64,000 bases of DNA from positions 8,555,151 to 8,619,150 of the forward strand of contig NW_009799179.1 of NCBI RefSeq assembly GCF_000213175.1, in the 5' to 3' direction. The DNA comes from Neurospora tetrasperma FGSC 2508 (taxonomy: Eukaryota > Ascomycota > Sordariomycetes > Sordariales > Sordariaceae). Shown piece after piece: positions 11,193 through 23,805 of this stretch. Below the pieces are notes generated by a model, which saw only the letters and a program-made list of their open reading frames with translations, made no database searches and was not told the origin of the DNA. A program made the translations under genes and the position numbers. Position 1 is the stretch's first letter, and every line of letters begins with the position of its first letter.

Positions 11193-13166
11193 TCATGTCC
11201 CACTGTCAATCTGATCAACAACCGTGTTCTGACTCCACGCATCCCACTCCCTACACACCTGCTCCATCTTACCTGGCATCCTATCTCCTCCCCATCGCCT
11301 CCTCACCTCGTCCGGCTGTGTCAAAAAGCTGGCAACGAATCCTCCCGACGCATGCCACCCGATATGGCAATGAAACGCCCATATGCCCGGATTGTTTGCA
11401 TCAAACTGCAGCACCAGGTGCCCGTGGGGCCTGACAACCTCGGTGTCTCTTCGCACGGGGTTGGAAGGGCGGACAATCGTCTTACCGTCCCAGTCGCCGG
11501 GGCTGGAGGAGAGAACGTAGAAGTTGTACCCGTGGAGGTGCATTGGGTGTCTGTTTTTACAACGGTATTAAGTTAGTTTTGGCTTTTCCTCTTTCTCGAA
11601 CTTTCAAGAAGGGAAGAGGGGAACAAAAGAAAGAAGAAAAAGACTCACGGTCCAGGCCCCTTGTTAATGACAACCACCCTCACTGTCTTCGCCGACCCAA
11701 AATCCTTCACGTTCGACACCTCTGGGAAACTCATGTTTCCCTTCATCACCATATCCAACGCCGGGTGATTATAATCCACCCTCGCACTTACGCCATCAAA
11801 CAAGAACAGAAACACATCCGACGCGTTCCTGTACGCCTCAATCTTCATCTCCTTGGTCACCGCCGGCTCTCCTCTCACAGGAATCGGATAAAGCGGCTCC
11901 CTCTTGTCCAAATCGTCGCTCGCGCCACAAGTACTGTCCGGGTCGCCCGCGTCTGCCCACGGCTGGCTCGACGGCGCTGTTTCGGGGTCTGCTTGGTCGT
12001 AGTAAACGGCCGCTAACGCAAACGGCTGCTTGGCTGCAGAGCACTTGGCCAGGTCAGAGCGCATCCAAAAGACCGACTTGGGGTCACTGCCAGCGGCGTT
12101 GGCGGTGACGAGGACGTCAGCGCGCTGACCAACGGCAAGGGAGATGGCCGTGACATTGTAGGGTTTCACGGGGACAAAGTCGTTGGCGATGACGGTCATG
12201 GTATGTCCGTCAATGGAGAAGCGTTGGACGCCGTCGGCGCCCGAGTTGACGAGCCTTAGGCGATGGGTCTTGCCAGTTTGGAACTTGAACTTGGAGATAC
12301 CCGCGTTGGGAGTGCACGGGGTTTTGTCGCCTGCTGCGGCGGCGGTATCGCAATCAAAGTTCATCTTGCCGTTGATGAGATTATTGTCCGAGGGCACACT
12401 GGGACTACCGCCAGGCGCGAGCATGTCCTTGATCAGGTCGAAGTAGGGGCGGTGGTACCAGTCGCTGAGCATGACGGGGCCGAGGTCGATGTCGTACTTG
12501 GCCTGTGTGGGGCCGTGGATGACGATGGGACCGACGATGCCACCGGCGTATTGCGCTGAGTAGTGGGCGTGGTACCAGGATGTGCCGTAGAGACTTGCTT
12601 TGAACTCGTACGTGTAACTCTTGCCAGGAACAATGGGACATTGGGAGACACCGGGTGCGCCGTCATCCCATGGGGTATCATCCTGGAGGAAACCGTGCCA
12701 GTGCATCGCCGTACCCTCCTCCGGAGAAGATATGTTGTTGAAGACGTTGACGACAATCATGTCACCCCAGTTCGCCTCAATCATGGGGCCTGGAAACGCG
12801 CCGTTCACTAGTAAGACGTCCCGTTGGTATCCATCCGGTGCAATGAGTCCTCGGCTGATGACAAAGTCGTACGTTCTCACTGCTCCTGTTGCAGGAGACT
12901 CGGTGTATTGGTCGTTGCCCCAGTCGGTGAGGTTTCCCCATGGATATTGTCCATCCGGTGTTAAATTGCCCAAGAAGAATGCTAGAAATGGAAAGAGAAA
13001 CGTTCCCAGTCGTGATGAACTTGAACAAGATGACGTTAGTGGTCTTCTTCCTCCTCAGGAGGAAAGAAATGGAAACATACCCATTTGTTTCCTCTTGAAC
13101 CAAGTTCGCAACAACACCTGTAAGTTTAGAGCTGACCTCTACTATGGCGCGTCCTAATACACCCAT
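11193..13166 (-). CDS. Laccase (multicopper oxidase)
   Basis: Three exons, 13166-13081, 13019-11649 and 11550-11193, are separated by introns of 61 and 98 nt, each with a CTAAC branch site, and give 604 residues. All four laccase signatures are present: HWHG (135-138) within the long L1 motif ending QCPI, WYHAH (177-181), HPMHLHG (487-493, created by the second splice) and HCHIGWH (546-552). These bind the type 1 copper and the trinuclear cluster that reduces oxygen to water while oxidising phenols. Ten residues after the Cys of HCH is Phe, the position of the type 1 axial ligand. Instead of a classic cleavable signal peptide, a hydrophobic segment (about 33-46) follows a 32-residue leader, so it may be membrane-anchored or secreted non-classically. 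Pigment or lignin chemistry is possible; no cluster partners are nearby. Confidence 0.93.
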
Positions 13167-15447
13167 GATGAAGAGTAAAGGGAAGAAACAGAAGACATAC
13201 TTTGTCCACCCTTATAAGTACAACCGAGTTGTCGGAAGGAAGACTATGGGTATGAGTGTGTCCAAGAACGGCCGAATATCCTCAGCTACGAAGAGCTACA
13301 TCGTTACTACTTATACAAATCCCCTTGGGAGACTACGACCGCAAGGGCCTACCGCTTTGGCGCCATCCATGACACAATCAATAATCAACACAGGCCTACC
13401 CAGTCCATAGCTATCCCCGAGGAACGCCCCGTGATGTGACCAGCACACCGGGAGAGAAAAAGGAACGGCATGGTGGATAGATCACAGATGCTGTTCGGGA
13501 TCGACCCACTACCCCGATCGACATCCTCCGTGTCTGTTGCACCTAGTCGATGCAGCAAAGTACACATTATCCCTGAGAATGATGATGACGGTCTGCCAAC
13601 GGAATCGTCAGGTAGAGGTATCATCCGAGATCCGGCGCAGAAACAAACTTAATGTCCACAACTTTGGAGTAATAAAGATCAGCGCTGTCCTTGAGCCATG
13701 TCACATGGTGTTAAGGAGCTGTTCAGCTCAGCTGGACCAGCACATATGTTTTTCATATCAGTGCGCACAAAGACCAGGTTGTTTGCGGCATCGGATTCGT
13801 CGGACAAAACTCACAATATATCCGGCCTGCCCACCGCTAGAGTAGCCCTAGAGAGACACTTGGGTATACCGAAAACACCAGATGGAGGTTCACCGTTGAA
13901 GTACGAGGTGGACAGCAAGGAAATCTCAATCTAGCGGTCTCCAGGTGTTGAATTGTCGACGATATGATGGGTACAGCTCCACGGCTCCCATTTTCCTGGA
14001 CCGCGAGATGACGAGCACTCCGTTATCACTGGAAGAACGCTAGGAATAACGAGAGGGGTAAAGCCACTGCTGGCCATGGCACTGAGCTATCATCTCGTAA
14101 AGTCTCTGGTAGTCGATCATGCAGTCAGCCTTCTTGAAAGTAAGGAGAGAATACTAGGTACTGACGCCCAAGCAGCGTACCGCACAGGCTCGCACGGACT
14201 TGATGTTAATCTGTGAGTCGAAAGTGCATACATATATGTATACCGTATGGTCTCGCGCAACTCGTATTCCAGGACAGGCATAATCTTGCGGACCCTGTAG
14301 GGTCAAAGGTCTACCAGTTGCGTTTGGCTGTGTGTATGTGGCTGTATAAGCAAATGGTAGAGCTATAACCCGGCGTTGCCGAACTCTTCAATGCAAGGGA
14401 AATGTCGAAGGCTAAATCACAATTATGATCGCCGGTGCAGGAAGCAAGGAATTGGTGAAACAGAATACAGCGCCGAATATGGGAAGGCTGCTGACGACCT
14501 TGGAAAATCCCAAAGCATGGCTACGAATGCTGCCGGAACAATGGGAACTGTTCGGCCGAGCCCGTCAGCCAAAAGAGAATGAACCAATGACATGTAACTA
14601 GCTTTAGTCGATTGATCTCGACGTTACGCTGTATTCGAACAGAGAGTCGCAATGTTGCTAGGTCAACGAGTCCGGACTGCAGCTGGATGTATGCAGATGC
14701 AGCAACACTCAGAATTCGATCCGCTTAAGACTGTGGCATGTCTAGAAGCTGATGTATTCCTCTTGCCACGGATCTCAGCCTCCTTTGACTGGCACTTGTT
14801 GCAAGTTTCGAGCCACTGCTGTTGTAAAGATGATTTCCCTCTAACATTTTCGTCCAGTTTTTCTCCCCATAGCGGAAGTGACGACGGTTGGGTATTTGTT
14901 GATTCACTGGACGAGATATTCTCAAGGGAGTGAGTGGTCATTGCTTGAGATTGCAAGTGCGATGAATTTTTTGAGCCGCATGAAATTGTCTCAGACGGTA
15001 TTAGGGTGCTTGTATGTATCGATTACTTGGCCGACTTTAACCAGGGTGAAACTTTTAGCGCTGATCTCGTTTCGCATGATATGCGTGTTGCTGAATTCCC
15101 ATTCCACCAAAATTGATATGCTAAGTCAGGCTCAATGTTGTAGCACAGCCGAAGAGCCTCATCATGCCGGTCGGCTTGCACAGCATGCCATTCGTAAGGC
15201 TGGCCTGTTGTCATAAAAGTTAGCAAACATCTGTTGAATACAAGCACAGAAGCCCGAAAGCACCCTTCCTGAGGTGTAGCTCGTCAAAAGTTAAAAAAGA
15301 CAAAAGGGGCCCAAACTGATCCACGCATGATTAGAATTTCTGTGAATTCTGAACAAACGCCCAAGACGCCGTATCCATAGTCGCTCCCGAGTGCGGCCCT
15401 ATTATTTACACATAAAGTACAGCAAATCGTGCCTCCTGCGTGGACGC
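13167..15447. other. Intergenic stretch
   Basis: No gene is supported. A minus-strand frame at 15023-15247 reads protein-like around Y-E-W-H-A-V-Q-A-D-R-H-D-E-A, but has no clear start or partner exons and was not called. Confidence 0.4.
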
Positions 15448-16075
15448 TTAGTCGGAGCGACGAGTCGGGTAGTAGGCGGGGCGGAAGGCCTGGGCGGCCA
15501 TAATCATGGGCCTCCTCTGGGCACGGTAATAGGCCTCGGCGACGATGGGCGAGGAGTCGGAACGAATGACGCTGCCGATGGACATGAAGAAGCTGGAAGG
15601 ACGGTTGTGTCAGCGGTAGAGTCCAGTACAAAGTTCTGTGTCGAAGGGTGTTCCTACCCAAAGGTCGCGCCCGAACCGAGCATGTACTGGCCCAATGTCC
15701 TCATGATGCCGTTAGGGCCGGCACCATATCTGAAGATGTTGACGGTTCCTGGAGAGTGGCGCACGTCAGGACATGCCTGTAGGTCAATTGAGTCTTTGGG
15801 CGATGGGCCTACCGAAGATGAAGCCAATGATGCAGCCGACAGCTGTAATGGCAAGAGGTTAGCGACCGGAGTCTTTATCATATCAAGGGCAGGGGAAACA
15901 TACTGCCGCCCATCATGGCACCCATCTTGACTGCGAGGATGGCATCATGTTAGCACGCTCCATGTTGTTTTTGGTTATCGCAAACCCCTCTCGAGTTGTT
16001 GCCGTGGAGTCAGCCCATACACTTGTCAAAGTTGGAGGGCCCAACGGCACCACCGTGCTGGGGAGGAGGAGGCAT
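15448..16075 (-). CDS. MGR2: Mgr2/Romo1 family subunit of the mitochondrial TIM23 translocase
   Basis: Five short exons, 16075-16021, 15930-15904, 15842-15813, 15748-15658 and 15592-15448, give 115 residues. The protein starts MPPPPQHGG, followed by F-D-K-F-K-M-G-A-M-M, a first glycine-rich membrane helix (G-C-I-I-G-F-I-F-G), the loop NIFRYGAGPNGIMRTLG, a second helix from QYMLGSGATFGFFMSIG, and S-V-I-R-S-D. This is the conserved core of Romo1/Mgr2. In yeast, Mgr2 sits in the inner membrane, couples Tim21 to the TIM23 channel and controls lateral release of preproteins. Exons of 27 and 30 nt are very short, but every junction keeps frame and rebuilds conserved residues. The C-terminal tail (about 40 residues, Arg/Tyr-rich) extends past the yeast-type core. 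Confidence 0.92.
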
Positions 16076-18083
16076 CTTGGTAATTGGCGGTATGGGATTG
16101 ACGACACTGCAAAGCTAATTGCGGCCAGAGGAACTGCCAGCTGATGGATGCTGCTGCGCTTGCGATCTCAAAGAAGTGGGAGGAATTCCGCGATAAAGTG
16201 GTTGCCGCGGGCAATTGCAAAAAGTGACGCACGGACGATTTCGGAGTGTGAACGACGACTCCACTCCATCAGCCTTGCCGGCCGGGAGGAACTATTAAAA
16301 GCGCTACAGGGAACATTCCATCGTGATAAGGCCATGTGAAAGCTTGTCTCTGTTTCACGAAGCGTGAGTCGTCTCAAAACCTAGGTAGAGAAGAGATCAA
16401 TAACTAAAGACGTTCTATCCCAACTACTGAAATGCAATAATGAGCGTTTCTGATCTCTTTGGTCCACCTTTGTGAGTCCTTGCTGTCGTACTGTACTTGC
16501 AAGCTTCTCTATTTAGCAGATGAAGCTCCAACAGAACCTGGACAGGCGGGAATCACCTATGGAACCTCTTTCATGCCTTTGGAACGTCCAGACGCTTGGG
16601 CCACCAACCTCGGCGTTGCCCGTCAGACCACCTAAAATTGTAGTCCCCTAGCCGGCGACGTGCCATCGTCAACCCCATTCATGTCCGTTCCAATTCCCAT
16701 TTACAGGCATTGCTCACGTGATAGGGAGTTCCTGCTGGAGTTGGTGACAGACTGACAGCCAGCGCAAGTTGAAGTCATGTCTTTCCCTTGTTCCGATGGT
16801 TCTTTTTCATCTCCTTGAAAGATGGGATTAAAGCTCCTGAAGATTGCGCCTGCACCCACGTACATACCATCATCTTGCCCCTGGTGTTTGGCCTGCACAT
16901 ATCGCACACCAATTTCATTCCGATACAAACACTGTATCATATACGCAGGACGCCGTGATCATGTTTACCGCTGCATCTTCAGCTGGTCGGAATCCAAAAG
17001 AGCCAAGGGGTCAAGCAAGTCGAAGCAGACCTAGAGGTACCAAGAGGTGCTTCCTTGTAGAAACAGGGGACTAGCAGTATACGGCTGTACCTAGAGGTAG
17101 GTAGGTACCACTGCAGAAGCCGGGCAGCGACCACTGGCCGGGCAGCGGCAGTGCTGGTAGTCAAAGGCCCAATCGCGAGGAACGGGCGAGTCCTGTTTGG
17201 GATTTGGTGGGAAAGTTTAGCTGAGCCAGCTGCACGCATGGACCACTCCGTGGCTCCGGCCGGCCTTCAGTCCCCTGCTCACTAAGCGCTTCAGGTACGG
17301 TTGGTTCCTCTCCAAGGCAACGTCAGGACTCTGGAAACCTGAGTCGCCTCGCGGATATTCTGGTTCAACCATCGTCGAGCTCCATACTGTTGCCGTCGCG
17401 TCTCGAAAGCGTGCTTTGCCATTTGCCATTTTCCCTATCTGCCCTCGAAATCGCCGTCACAACTTGCTATTACTAGGTATGCTTGCTTCTCGCTTGCTCC
17501 TTCTTTACTATTTAAGCACCAACATCACGACGGGATCGCCTCTCGACTCGGCGCCTGCCCCTCCGCCAGCAAGGGCGCGAAGTTACCAAAGAGCAAGTGC
17601 GCACTCCTAACTCGACAGTCGTCGGCGGCCATTGTCCACTTGTCCAATCCACCTTGGAACCCCGGAATCCCTGCGCCAAGTGCTCGACGTCACGGCCAGA
17701 TTACCGCCGCGTGCTAGGTAACATTACTCGCCTCTAACTGACCCTTTTGCTTTCAACCCCTATAGTTGCCAACAACCCGTCCAAACTCCATCAATAGTGG
17801 CGCAGGTACATAACAAGGTCAGGAAGAGAAGAACAAGTAGTCGCATGGGCTAGAGGCTGCACGGAGACCTCGAGTGACAGCCAGTTGGAGCCCGCGCGCC
17901 TGCTCCCGCTCCCGCTCCCCGTTTCCAGCTTCCAGCAAAAAAAAGGACAGTTTGTTAAACTTGCAAAGGAACAATCTCAAAGTCCCAGCATAGACGGCAA
18001 GCGACTACACTAGCGACCAGCGACACCACCGCCCGTATCCACTTCGCTCCATTCCCCCAGAGCCCCGTCCACGCCAGGTCTCA
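16076..18083. other. Divergent promoter region
   Basis: This lies between the starts of the Mgr2 gene (left) and the FHA gene (right), so it probably carries both promoters and a long 5' leader of the FHA gene, with GC-rich and CT-rich parts near 17500-18080. No coding sequence is supported. Confidence 0.45.
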
Positions 18084-20533
18084 ATGACGGCTGTCGCGAA
18101 TCCCCCTAGCTTCGCAAATCTCAATCGGCCGGGATGGATTAATGGCGACCAATCGCTAAACTCGATGAACCCCGACGACAATAGAATGAACATGTTCATG
18201 TCGCGAAAATCTCTTCAACGATCAAACTCCTCGTCGTCGGTTGCGTCGACGGCGTCCTCCTCGTCCACCTCCACCGTGACCTCGACCGGCTCCGTCTCGA
18301 CTGCGCCGACCAACGGCAGCCCCAACAGCACCAGCAGCAGCGGCGGCGGCAACGGAAACGGCAACCCCATGTCGGTCGGTGGAGACACCGCGCCTTGGTC
18401 GAACTCACAAGCTCTGCGCAAGAAACCGCAACCAAAAAACAACACCAACACCAACTCATGGACTAATGCCAGGCCAGAAGGAGCGTCCGACCTTTCACGC
18501 TCAGCAACAGGCCGCCCGCCCATGGCGAATGGCGTCAACGGCGCGCCTCCAACTATGCACCATCAGCAACAGCAGCCATCATCGCAGCCTCAGCCGCAGC
18601 AACAACCGCAGTCCGCCATGTCGGCGCCGAACCAGATGATGTCACAAAGCAATCTCGCGAGGCCCGGCGCCGACCAAATGGCTCCCCAACGCCAGCCCGT
18701 GCTGTCGCTGCTGTCGCTCAATGGCACCTTCGAACGCAAGACCATCTCCGTCCCCTTCTACCCCGACATAATGAAAATCGGTCGACAGACAAATGCGAAA
18801 ACCGTCCCTCTCCCCACCAACGGCTTCTTCGACAGTAAGGTGTTGTCGCGTCAGCACGCCGAGATCTGGGCCAACCAAGACGGCAAGATATTCATCAAGG
18901 ATGTCAAGTCCTCAAACGGCACCTTCGTCAATGGCAACCGTCTGTCGCCCGAAAATCGCGAGTCGGAACCCCATGAGCTCCAGTCTCAAGACCATCTCGA
19001 ACTCGGTATCGACATTGTTAGTGAGGACCAGAAGACGGTAGTTCACCACAAGGTTGCCGCCAAAGTCGAGCATGCTGGGTTCGTTACCCAAACGAACAAC
19101 CTCCTGGATATGAACTTTGGCGATCTCGATCCTTCAAATGGCGGCATGATGATGCCCATGGGCGGTATGCCACCCTTCCGCGGTCGGGCTGGCAGCCAAG
19201 CATCTCTAGCAAGCAACGGACGTATGATGCCTGGCAATATGGGTGGTCCGATACCTGGTATGGCGCAACAGAGGCGATTTTGGTTGAACCCTGTCACGAC
19301 TGAACATATTGTCAAAAAGCTTCAAGTAAGTACATGCCTGTGCCATGGTTCCTGATTCATTTGCTCACACTACAAAAGACGGAAATGCGCAATGCCAAGC
19401 TGCAGCACCACGATCTTATCCGAACGGGTCAGTTCATCACCGCCTTGGTTACGAAAGACGACATCAAGAATCAAGACAAGCCCGAAGATATGGAGCCCCC
19501 CAAGTTGCATGTGAACGGGAACGTCCCTTTCAAGTCGGAAATTAGCAAGACCCGGTTTTCGGAGCCCCCTGCTCCTCCGCCCTCACAGCCTCTTCCAGAG
19601 AAGCCAGATGTTGCCCGCGCGTCGGATGCGCCTTCGCTAAAACGAGGAATTACCGAGCGACCCAAATCACACCCTTCCCCCAAGGACGCGAATGTTAATC
19701 AGGTTGTACAACTTACGGAGGCCTTGAACCTAGCAAAGAAGGAACTGGACAGCAACAGTGCTCGGGTGCGAGATCTAGAAAGGATGCTAAACGAAGAACG
19801 TGAAGCCCGGTTACAGGCGGAGGTTTTGATGCAAAAGATGGCAGTAAGCCAACAAGCAGTGACAAATGGCACGAACGTGGCAGCTTTGACGAACGGCCAC
19901 TCGGCAATGGAGAGAGTATTCGAGCCACCGACGGAGCAAACAGAGACAAACGACGCGAGCGCGCTCGGCGGCCTCGAATCCGAAAAGAGCCCGAAACCGG
20001 AAACCAGCAATATCGAGGCCATGGCGGCGGCTTTCCAGGCTCGGATAGAGTCCATGACGACGGAGATGAAGGGGCTTAGGGAACAGCTGGAAGCTTTCAG
20101 AAACAGGGCTGAGCAGGCAGAGGCAGAGCGGGATGCTGACCGTAAGACGTTGAGTCAGTTGATCTTACAAATACGTCAGCGAGATGAGGAAGAACAGCAA
20201 GCCGCGGCGCGCAAGTCGCGTTCGTCCTCTCGCGGTAGATCGCACCAAGGCCGGAAGGACAAGGAGGTTGACCAGGCATTGCCCAAGGCTAATGGCGCTG
20301 CAGTGACTGGACCAACCCAGTCCGATGGCTCCTCCGAGGATCATGCTGAGGAGGTGCCCAGTTTGGCACTGACGGACACTTTGAAACCGTCATCTTCGCC
20401 CGCGCTAGTATATCCGCACCAGGATCGTGCGTTGATACAAGCCATGCCCTACGTTTCCGTCCTTGGAGTCGTCTTCATTGGAATGGGTCTGATGGCTTAC
20501 CTCAACGGGTGGCAGCCGCAGGCGAAGAACTAG
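18084..20533 (+). CDS. ham-4: FHA-domain, tail-anchored STRIPAK component (SLMAP / HAM-4 / PRO45 type)
   Basis: Two exons, 18084-19325 and 19379-20533, with a 53-nt intron (GTAAGT...AAAAG), give 798 residues. Residues 1-205 are Ser/Thr/Asn/Gln-rich and disordered. An FHA domain spans about 205-325 with G-R (233-234), S-R-Q-H (255-258) and S-S-N-G-T-F-V-N-G (276-284), the phosphothreonine-binding motifs. Two coiled coils follow (about 520-570 and 630-700), then a single hydrophobic helix at about 769-789 with nine residues after it, a tail-anchor layout. This order is that of SLMAP, HAM-4 of Neurospora, PRO45 of Sordaria and yeast Far9/Far10. These belong to the striatin phosphatase complex at the nuclear envelope/ER, needed for hyphal fusion and sexual development in these fungi. 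The assignment rests on architecture. Confidence 0.88.
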
Positions 20534-22218
20534 GGCAGGCCGGTATCATGACACCACAACTCACACACACACACACACCTACGCACAACGTATCTTCAAT
20601 CTCCTTTGTACAGTTTTATAGGAACTTTTTATACCTGAAGACTACCTACTTCTCATCACATTTCTATGCACATGCACTTCCGTCGTCTTGGTCTTTTCTC
20701 AAAACATATGTATTATGCACAAAACGCGGCTTACCGAACCCAGACGGTAGGGACTTTTGACAACAGAATCGTCTGGAGTTTTGATGTGAAACAGTGGCGG
20801 GTCTAGCGTGGTTTAAAACATAGGAAATGCCTTTGACAGCATTTTGCTTTTTTTACCGCCAATTTTGCTCTCTGGCGTTGCTTAACCGCGGCACTGACTC
20901 TCACTATTTCCGAGTCAGCTTTCTTTTCCTTTCCTTTGCCCTTCTTCTTCGGTCAAGTAATCATTCAAATTAGCACAACGGGCTGGGAACTGTTGCGGAT
21001 ACTTTCAGAGATGCTTGTTCTGTTAGTTTGCGGTCGGTTTGCGAGTATTGGAGCGCGAACTTCTTTTCAGCAAAGTTTTACAGCTATAGTTGCACTGGTA
21101 AAGCAGCAATGCGATCACGGCTTGGGAGAGAGAGGGACTTGTATGTATGTATCACAACACAGCCGAAATTCTTGGTAGACGCGGGGGAATGGAGGTACAT
21201 CCGGTGGGGAAAAGGAATAAATCAAGCGCAGAAGATGGCTTTTCGTACATCATTGATATGAGGTGATGATTGCTTCCATCAACACTTGCAGAGTGGGTGA
21301 TTGAACCTAATTGATAAGATAACGAGTGCTGTGGTCTGAGCATTGACCAACATCAAAGGAAGCATTGACCAACCCACCTGATCAGCTGGGGGTGGTGACC
21401 ACTGACAGTCTACACACCACTGCGTTTCTGAATCATCACGCGGGAGGGAAACAGGAACACAATCGACGAGTCCGATCAAACGACTATGCGCTTCGGTCCA
21501 GCTTTACATGTTTGTTACGGCAATATGGTGATGGGCACACAATCGACGTTGGGGCTCCTAGTAATTCTGTGTCACGACAGGTGGGTCAACGCAATTTGTT
21601 CATTTAGCCATACATTCTTTACGTGTGAAATTTACAATGCCCGTTTTAACAAAAACTCATAGCAGACACTCGCGCAATTAGTGTCAGCCGCGGGGTTTAC
21701 AAAACTTTAATTATCTTTCTTCTCATCCAAATTCCTCTCTCCTTGGATCGCGTCCGGCTTCCTGTCTCCGTAGACACATACCGAAGTCTTTACGTTTGAG
21801 TGTCCCCAGATACCATTTCCCTCCCAGCCTACGTTGCAGCATCACGTAACATACCGTAATTCCAGTACATCCCCCACCGAAACCATGCTCCCAATCCCGC
21901 AACGGTAGAGCTAGCACAGTACACTACACAAATTGCTTTAACCATCCCCTACCTTCTTGCCCAAACTTTTCGAGCACCTCGAGTCATTCTCGGCCATGTA
22001 TCCATAACAGACGTGCGACGCGTTCGAGAGCCGTAATCACGTCATCATGTTTTTTTTCGAAGATCGTAGTACGCGGGCAATCTCGCATGTGCTCCAAAAC
22101 AGTCGTGGGGCTCCCATTGGAAAGAATTAAGAAAAAAAAAATGATGGTTAGAGAAGTAGAGGTAGGTTCCACTAGGTACGTATGTATGTTCAGGTTTCCT
22201 GCCCCCCTCGCCTCCACC
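20534..22218. other. Intergenic stretch
   Basis: No gene is supported. A short CA microsatellite lies near 20559-20577 in the 3' region of the FHA gene. Confidence 0.4.
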
Positions 22219-22671
22219 TTATTCAGGCCTGGCCATATCGAATCGGTTCTTGATCTCTCTGATCATGAACATGTGGAACAACCACAGCATTGTTTTTGTT
22301 GGGCTTCCCCGCAGGCATTCACGCTGGTCGTCCAGCAGCTGTCCAAGGGTGATTCCCCGACACAGGCGGTCTGTTACCAGCCTCTTGGCCTGCTCGGCTA
22401 AGCTGGTGGTGGGATCCCAGTCTGCGAAAAAAAAAAAAAGAGCGTCAGCATCAATCGCGTGGAGGTTGGAGAGAAAGAACAGAAGTGTGATTCTGGAGCT
22501 CGCAACAAAGGTTAGGGTAACATGGGTGATGACTACGTCATGCTCGCGAGACAGACGGGGCTTATGGGAGTTTCCTTACCGCCGTCGAAATTGATGTATC
22601 TGAGGGGACAGTCAGCTTGATATCAACGATGCATAGGGAACAAGTTGAATTAATTGGGTCACCTACGGCAT
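22219..22671 (-). CDS. Small microexon-family protein, copy A
   Basis: Three exons are read: 22671-22667 (ATGCC), 22599-22580 (20 nt) and 22421-22219, giving 75 residues. Introns are 67 and 158 nt; the second ends in a T13 tract before GCAG. The protein begins M-P-Y-I-N-F-D-G-D-W-D-P, then a Leu-rich helix (L-A-E-Q-A-K-R-L-V-T-D), L-L-D-D-Q, L-R-G and a hydrophobic W-L-F-H-M-F-M-I end. There is no signal peptide, cysteine pattern or membrane segment. I do not recognise the family. The same exon lengths, phases and motifs recur in copies B, E, F, G and H, which is the main support for this model, since its exon 1 alone would be undetectable. Confidence 0.7.
22427..22439. repeat. Homopolymer A(13), polypyrimidine tract of intron 2 of copy A
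   Basis: On the minus strand this is T13 directly upstream of the CGCAG acceptor of the last exon of copy A. Confidence 0.9.
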
Positions 22672-23438
22672 GATTCTCTGGGCCGGTTTCTTTAGAACTG
22701 GTTTACTTCGTGGTTCGTGAACGTGGAGTAAAACGTTGTCGAGTTTGGTATATATAGCAGAGGGAGGGTTGGGTGTCTGTGTATAATGATGGTGGGAGAT
22801 GAGGAAGCAAAAAGTGAGGAATAACGCAAGGCCGTCGGTGCCACTGAAGCGTTTGGGACGGGTAAAGGTTTGCCGCCTGGCGGGAAAGCGTGGTGCTTCA
22901 CTGGACAGTTCTTATTATCGGACCATCACGTGGCCCAGGTTGAGGGACGTCCCTATGGGGAAGTCTACATTCCTTACGCGCGAACATTACATATGGTATC
23001 CTAAGAAACCAATCGCAGACACTCACATACTGAGTTACGTCTATACTGGTTGCAGATTCCCGTGTAATTTGCTTTCTAGTCATTTCCTTGGTGCCTAAAT
23101 TGTTTTTAGCCTTTTCGAACTTCCCGCTGATACGTATTGTTACGTGACCAATGGTAATTTCATAGACTTGACGACCAGCGCAGTATGCCATTCATTACGA
23201 CGCCAGCTAGGTGAAAAAAGCTAGCTTAAGATAGTGTGGTAGTAGACTTGGAAGAGTAAGAAGGGGAGAGATGAAACAAGGGAGCATGGGAGAGAACCAT
23301 GTTGACGTCCCGGAACTGGACGGCAACAATAGAGCAACCAAGAAGAAAACACTACAACAACAACCAAATCTTTGATAGATAAGTACAACAGGAAACGTCA
23401 GGTCTCCCCCCAGGGATATTGCGGGGCCTTTGGGATGC
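22672..23438. other. Spacer upstream of copy A
   Basis: This is the presumed promoter of copy A; a TATATA-like stretch (TATATATAGC on the + strand) lies at 22750-22760, about 80 bases upstream of its ATG. Nothing else is supported. Confidence 0.4.
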
Positions 23439-23712
23439 TCATACAAATTTGCGGAAGAAGTGAACAACTTGACCTTGATAGCTACTCATGGTCGCCACGT
23501 TTATCCTCGTTTCCGGTTTTGCCTGAGCGTCTAGAAACTGGATTAGAATCATGCTTTGGAAAAAATATCTCATGTTTCCAGGCGGACTGACCCGGATATA
23601 GGCATTCTGTTTGCACCGTAAATTTCAGAAGCGTACGCCTCTGCTCTGTCGGTCGGTAAGCAGCTTCGCGACTTGTTCGAGGAGAATGGTAAGGTAGGTA
23701 AGTACAGGAAAA
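23439..23712 (-). pseudogene. Microexon-family relic, copy D (last exon only)
   Basis: The minus strand reads L-L-E-Q-V-A-K-L-L-T-D-R-Q-S-R-G-V-R-F, then TGA where copy B has Trp (TGG), then continues in the same frame through C-K-Q, N-M-R-Y-F-F-Q-S-M-I-L-I-Q-F-L to a TGA at 23439. The alignment to copy B runs the full length of its last exon. No equivalent of exons 1 and 2 was found upstream. One stop caused by a G-to-A change and an altered E-Q motif indicate decay. Confidence 0.6.
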
Positions 23713-23805
23713 TATCGCTGGATTTCGCCCCCAGCGTCTAAAGGCTTGTTTAATGCCTGATCATATAGATTTAATCATTCTAGTATAAGAATTCGGCTTA
23801 TATCC

